Source: Streptomyces sp. NBC_01197
GTDB taxonomy: Bacteria > Actinomycetota > Actinomycetes > Streptomycetales > Streptomycetaceae
Length of the DNA: 64,000 bases
Assembly (NCBI RefSeq): GCF_036010505.1
Contig: NZ_CP108569.1
Coordinates: forward strand, 4,889,001-4,953,000
Direction of reading: 5' to 3'
A model generated the notes under the pieces. The model made no database searches. It saw nothing but the letters and a program-made list of their open reading frames with translations, and was not told the DNA's origin. Every line of letters begins with the position of its first letter. The first letter of the stretch is position 1. The position numbers and the translations under genes are program-made. Below are positions 62,646 to 64,000 of the stretch, one piece after another.

Positions 62646-63429
62646 CCGTACGGGCAAGTGGACCACCTGGGTCGTCTTCTTCGCCCTCTTCCTGCCCCTG
62701 TTCGCCCTGCCGCTCCTGGTGATCCTGCTGGCCTCGTTCGCCACCAACTGGTCGGGGGCACTCCCCTCGGGGGCGACCGTGAGCCATTACGCTGCCGCCA
62801 CCAGCGGGGACTCCCTTCAGGCCCTCACCACCAGCCTGATCACCGCCGCCTGCGCGAGCGTGCTCGCGCTGACCCTCGGGACGTGGGCGGCGCTCGCCGG
62901 CGCCGCACTGAAGAAGCGCGGACGGCGGTTCATGGACGCCCTGTTCATGCTGCCGGTCGCGGTGCCGCCGGTGGTCGTGGGCCTCGCTGTGCTGGTGGCG
63001 TTCAGCAAGCCGCCGGTCCTGCTCAACGGCACCTCCACGATCGTGATCCTGGCGCACACCATTCTTGTCACGGCGTTCGCCCACCGGTCGGTCTCGGCTG
63101 CCATCCTGCGTCTCGACCCGGTGTACGAGCAGGCCGCGGCCTCGCTGGGGGCCCGCCCCTCATACGTCCTGTGGCGGGTCAGGCTGCCGCTGCTGCTGCC
63201 GTCCCTGACAGCGGCGGCCGGGCTCTGCTTCGCCCTGTCGATGGGGGAACTGAGCGCCACGATGATGCTCTACCCGCCCGACTGGACACCGCTTCCCGTC
63301 CAGATCTTCGCGACCACCGACCGGGGCTCGCTCTTCACGGGCGCGGCGGTCGCGGTGGTCCTCATGGCGGCGACACTGCTGGTGCTGTCCGGGGTCTCCC
63401 GTATCCGGACCAGGGCGTTGTACCGCTGA
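62632..63429 (+). CDS. Phosphonate ABC transporter permease, second subunit (PhnV type)
   Basis: 265 residues with six membrane segments. The EAA loop is EQAAASLGARPSYVLWRVRLPLLLPSL. Start is GTG 62632 or 62638, both inside the preceding gene. It forms the heterodimeric pore with the upstream permease. After the stop a repeated CCGAACCC-like stretch (63472-63504) lies before the binding-protein gene. Confidence 0.9.
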   Translation: MLVHSRTGKWTTWVVFFALFLPLFALPLLVILLASFATNWSGALPSGATVSHYAAATSGDSLQALTTSLITAACASVLALTLGTWAALAGAALKKRGRRFMDALFMLPVAVPPVVVGLAVLVAFSKPPVLLNGTSTIVILAHTILVTAFAHRSVSAAILRLDPVYEQAAASLGARPSYVLWRVRLPLLLPSLTAAAGLCFALSMGELSATMMLYPPDWTPLPVQIFATTDRGSLFTGAAVAVVLMAATLLVLSGVSRIRTRALYR

Positions 63430-63525
63430 ACCCCCCTGCTCTCAACCTGACTTGACCTGAACTCCGAGGCTGAATACCGAACCCGAACACCGAACCCCGA
63501 ACTACCCCAGGAGTCACGGAACGTC

Positions 63526-64000
63526 ATGCGCCACTCCATCAAGCCGCTCGCCGCCGTCGCCGGGGCCCTGGTCCTCGCGAGTTCCCTCTCCGCCTGCGGT
63601 GGTTCATCCGCGGCGTCCGATGCCAAGGTCGTCACCGTCTACAGTGCCGACGGCCTCAAGGGCGAGAACAACGACGGCTGGTACGACCGGGTCTTCAAGG
63701 ACTTCCAGAAGCAGACGGGCATCAAGGTCAATTACGTGGAGGGCGGTTCGGGCGAGGTCGTGCAGCGCACGGTCCGCGAGAAGTCCAACACCCAGGCCGA
63801 CGTCCTTGTCACGCTCCCGCCGTTCATCCAGCAGGCCGACGCCGAGGGGCTGCTCCAGAAGTACACGCCCAAGGGCTCGGACCAGGTCGCCCCGGCCGAC
63901 AAGGGGGCCGACGGGACCTGGACCTCGGTCGTCAACAACTACTTCGGCTTCATCTACAACAAGAAGGAGCTCAAGACCGCCCCCACCACCTGGGACGAAC
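63526..64000 (+). CDS. Phosphonate-type ABC substrate-binding lipoprotein (3' truncated by window end)
   Basis: The first 158 residues are visible. A lipoprotein signal peptide ends at the lipobox LSAC (Cys about 24). The mature part VVTVYSADGLKGEN...FQKQTGIKVNYVEGGSGEVVQRT is the iron/AEP-type periplasmic-binding fold. As the operon's last visible gene it should capture aminoethylphosphonate outside the membrane. GGAG lies about 11 nt before the ATG. Confidence 0.88.
   Translation, partial: MRHSIKPLAAVAGALVLASSLSACGGSSAASDAKVVTVYSADGLKGENNDGWYDRVFKDFQKQTGIKVNYVEGGSGEVVQRTVREKSNTQADVLVTLPPFIQQADAEGLLQKYTPKGSDQVAPADKGADGTWTSVVNNYFGFIYNKKELKTAPTTWDE

Overview
The window is a piece of a high-G+C actinomycete chromosome, almost certainly Streptomyces. 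The signs are strong third-position GC bias, frequent GTG and TTG starts, many TAnnnT boxes 6-7 nt before start codons (leaderless transcripts), and Streptomyces-typical families: XRE/DUF397/ATPase triads, class E sortase with an LAXTG substrate, DUF3311-symporter pairs, and NagE2/NagF PTS. No rRNA, CRISPR array, insertion sequence or replication origin was seen.

Bases 1-31,900 look like conserved core. They hold NAD salvage (pncA, pncB), clpS with a DUF2017 partner, and an amino-acid permease. A sulfur-carrier cysteine route follows (JAMM protease, Cys-rich leader peptide, CysO, CysM). Next come a membrane-anchored PemK/MazF protein, an MBL hydrolase, the GlcNAc PTS genes nagE2/nagF, and rph-rdgB. 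A tRNA-like gene sits beside two overlapping HNH endonuclease genes. Then follow an MHS transporter, bcp, a GroES-like protein, a guanidine-III riboswitch with sugE, two SGNH hydrolases, a class A PBP, a split ABC-2 exporter, a DUF445 protein, SnoaL and GNAT proteins, and an orphan LanC-like cyclase with a CCG zinc motif.

Bases 31,900-42,500 form an accessory island of visibly lower G+C. Its left half is a minus-strand gene run: XRE regulator, DUF397, four-TM membrane protein, unknown protein, and two tandem paralogous deaminases (about 77% identical). A GHKL ATPase is divergent to it. Its right half is a restriction-modification locus: an HNH nuclease, a C5 cytosine methyltransferase, Vsr, and two unrelated-fold endonucleases resembling NgoMIV and NaeI, families whose prototypes both cut GCCGGC. 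It also carries a truncated MORC-like ATPase.

Bases 42,500-57,700 return to core-like content: an APC permease, YrhK, TPR/SEC-C protein, sortase E, DUF3311 with a sodium:solute symporter, a 14-bp iteron array before DUF6412-yidC, FAH hydrolase, a TetR-controlled MFS/FMN-reductase pair, Gfo/Idh/MocA oxidoreductase with divergent ROK regulator, and an LAXTG surface protein. Bases 57,763-64,000 are a probable aminoethylphosphonate uptake and breakdown operon (GntR regulator, FAD amine oxidase, phosphonatase-like HAD, and ABC ATPase, two permeases and a binding lipoprotein cut by the window edge).

Start sites were chosen from RBS spacing, leaderless -10 boxes and translational overlaps. All functional calls rest on remembered family motifs; no database search was run.
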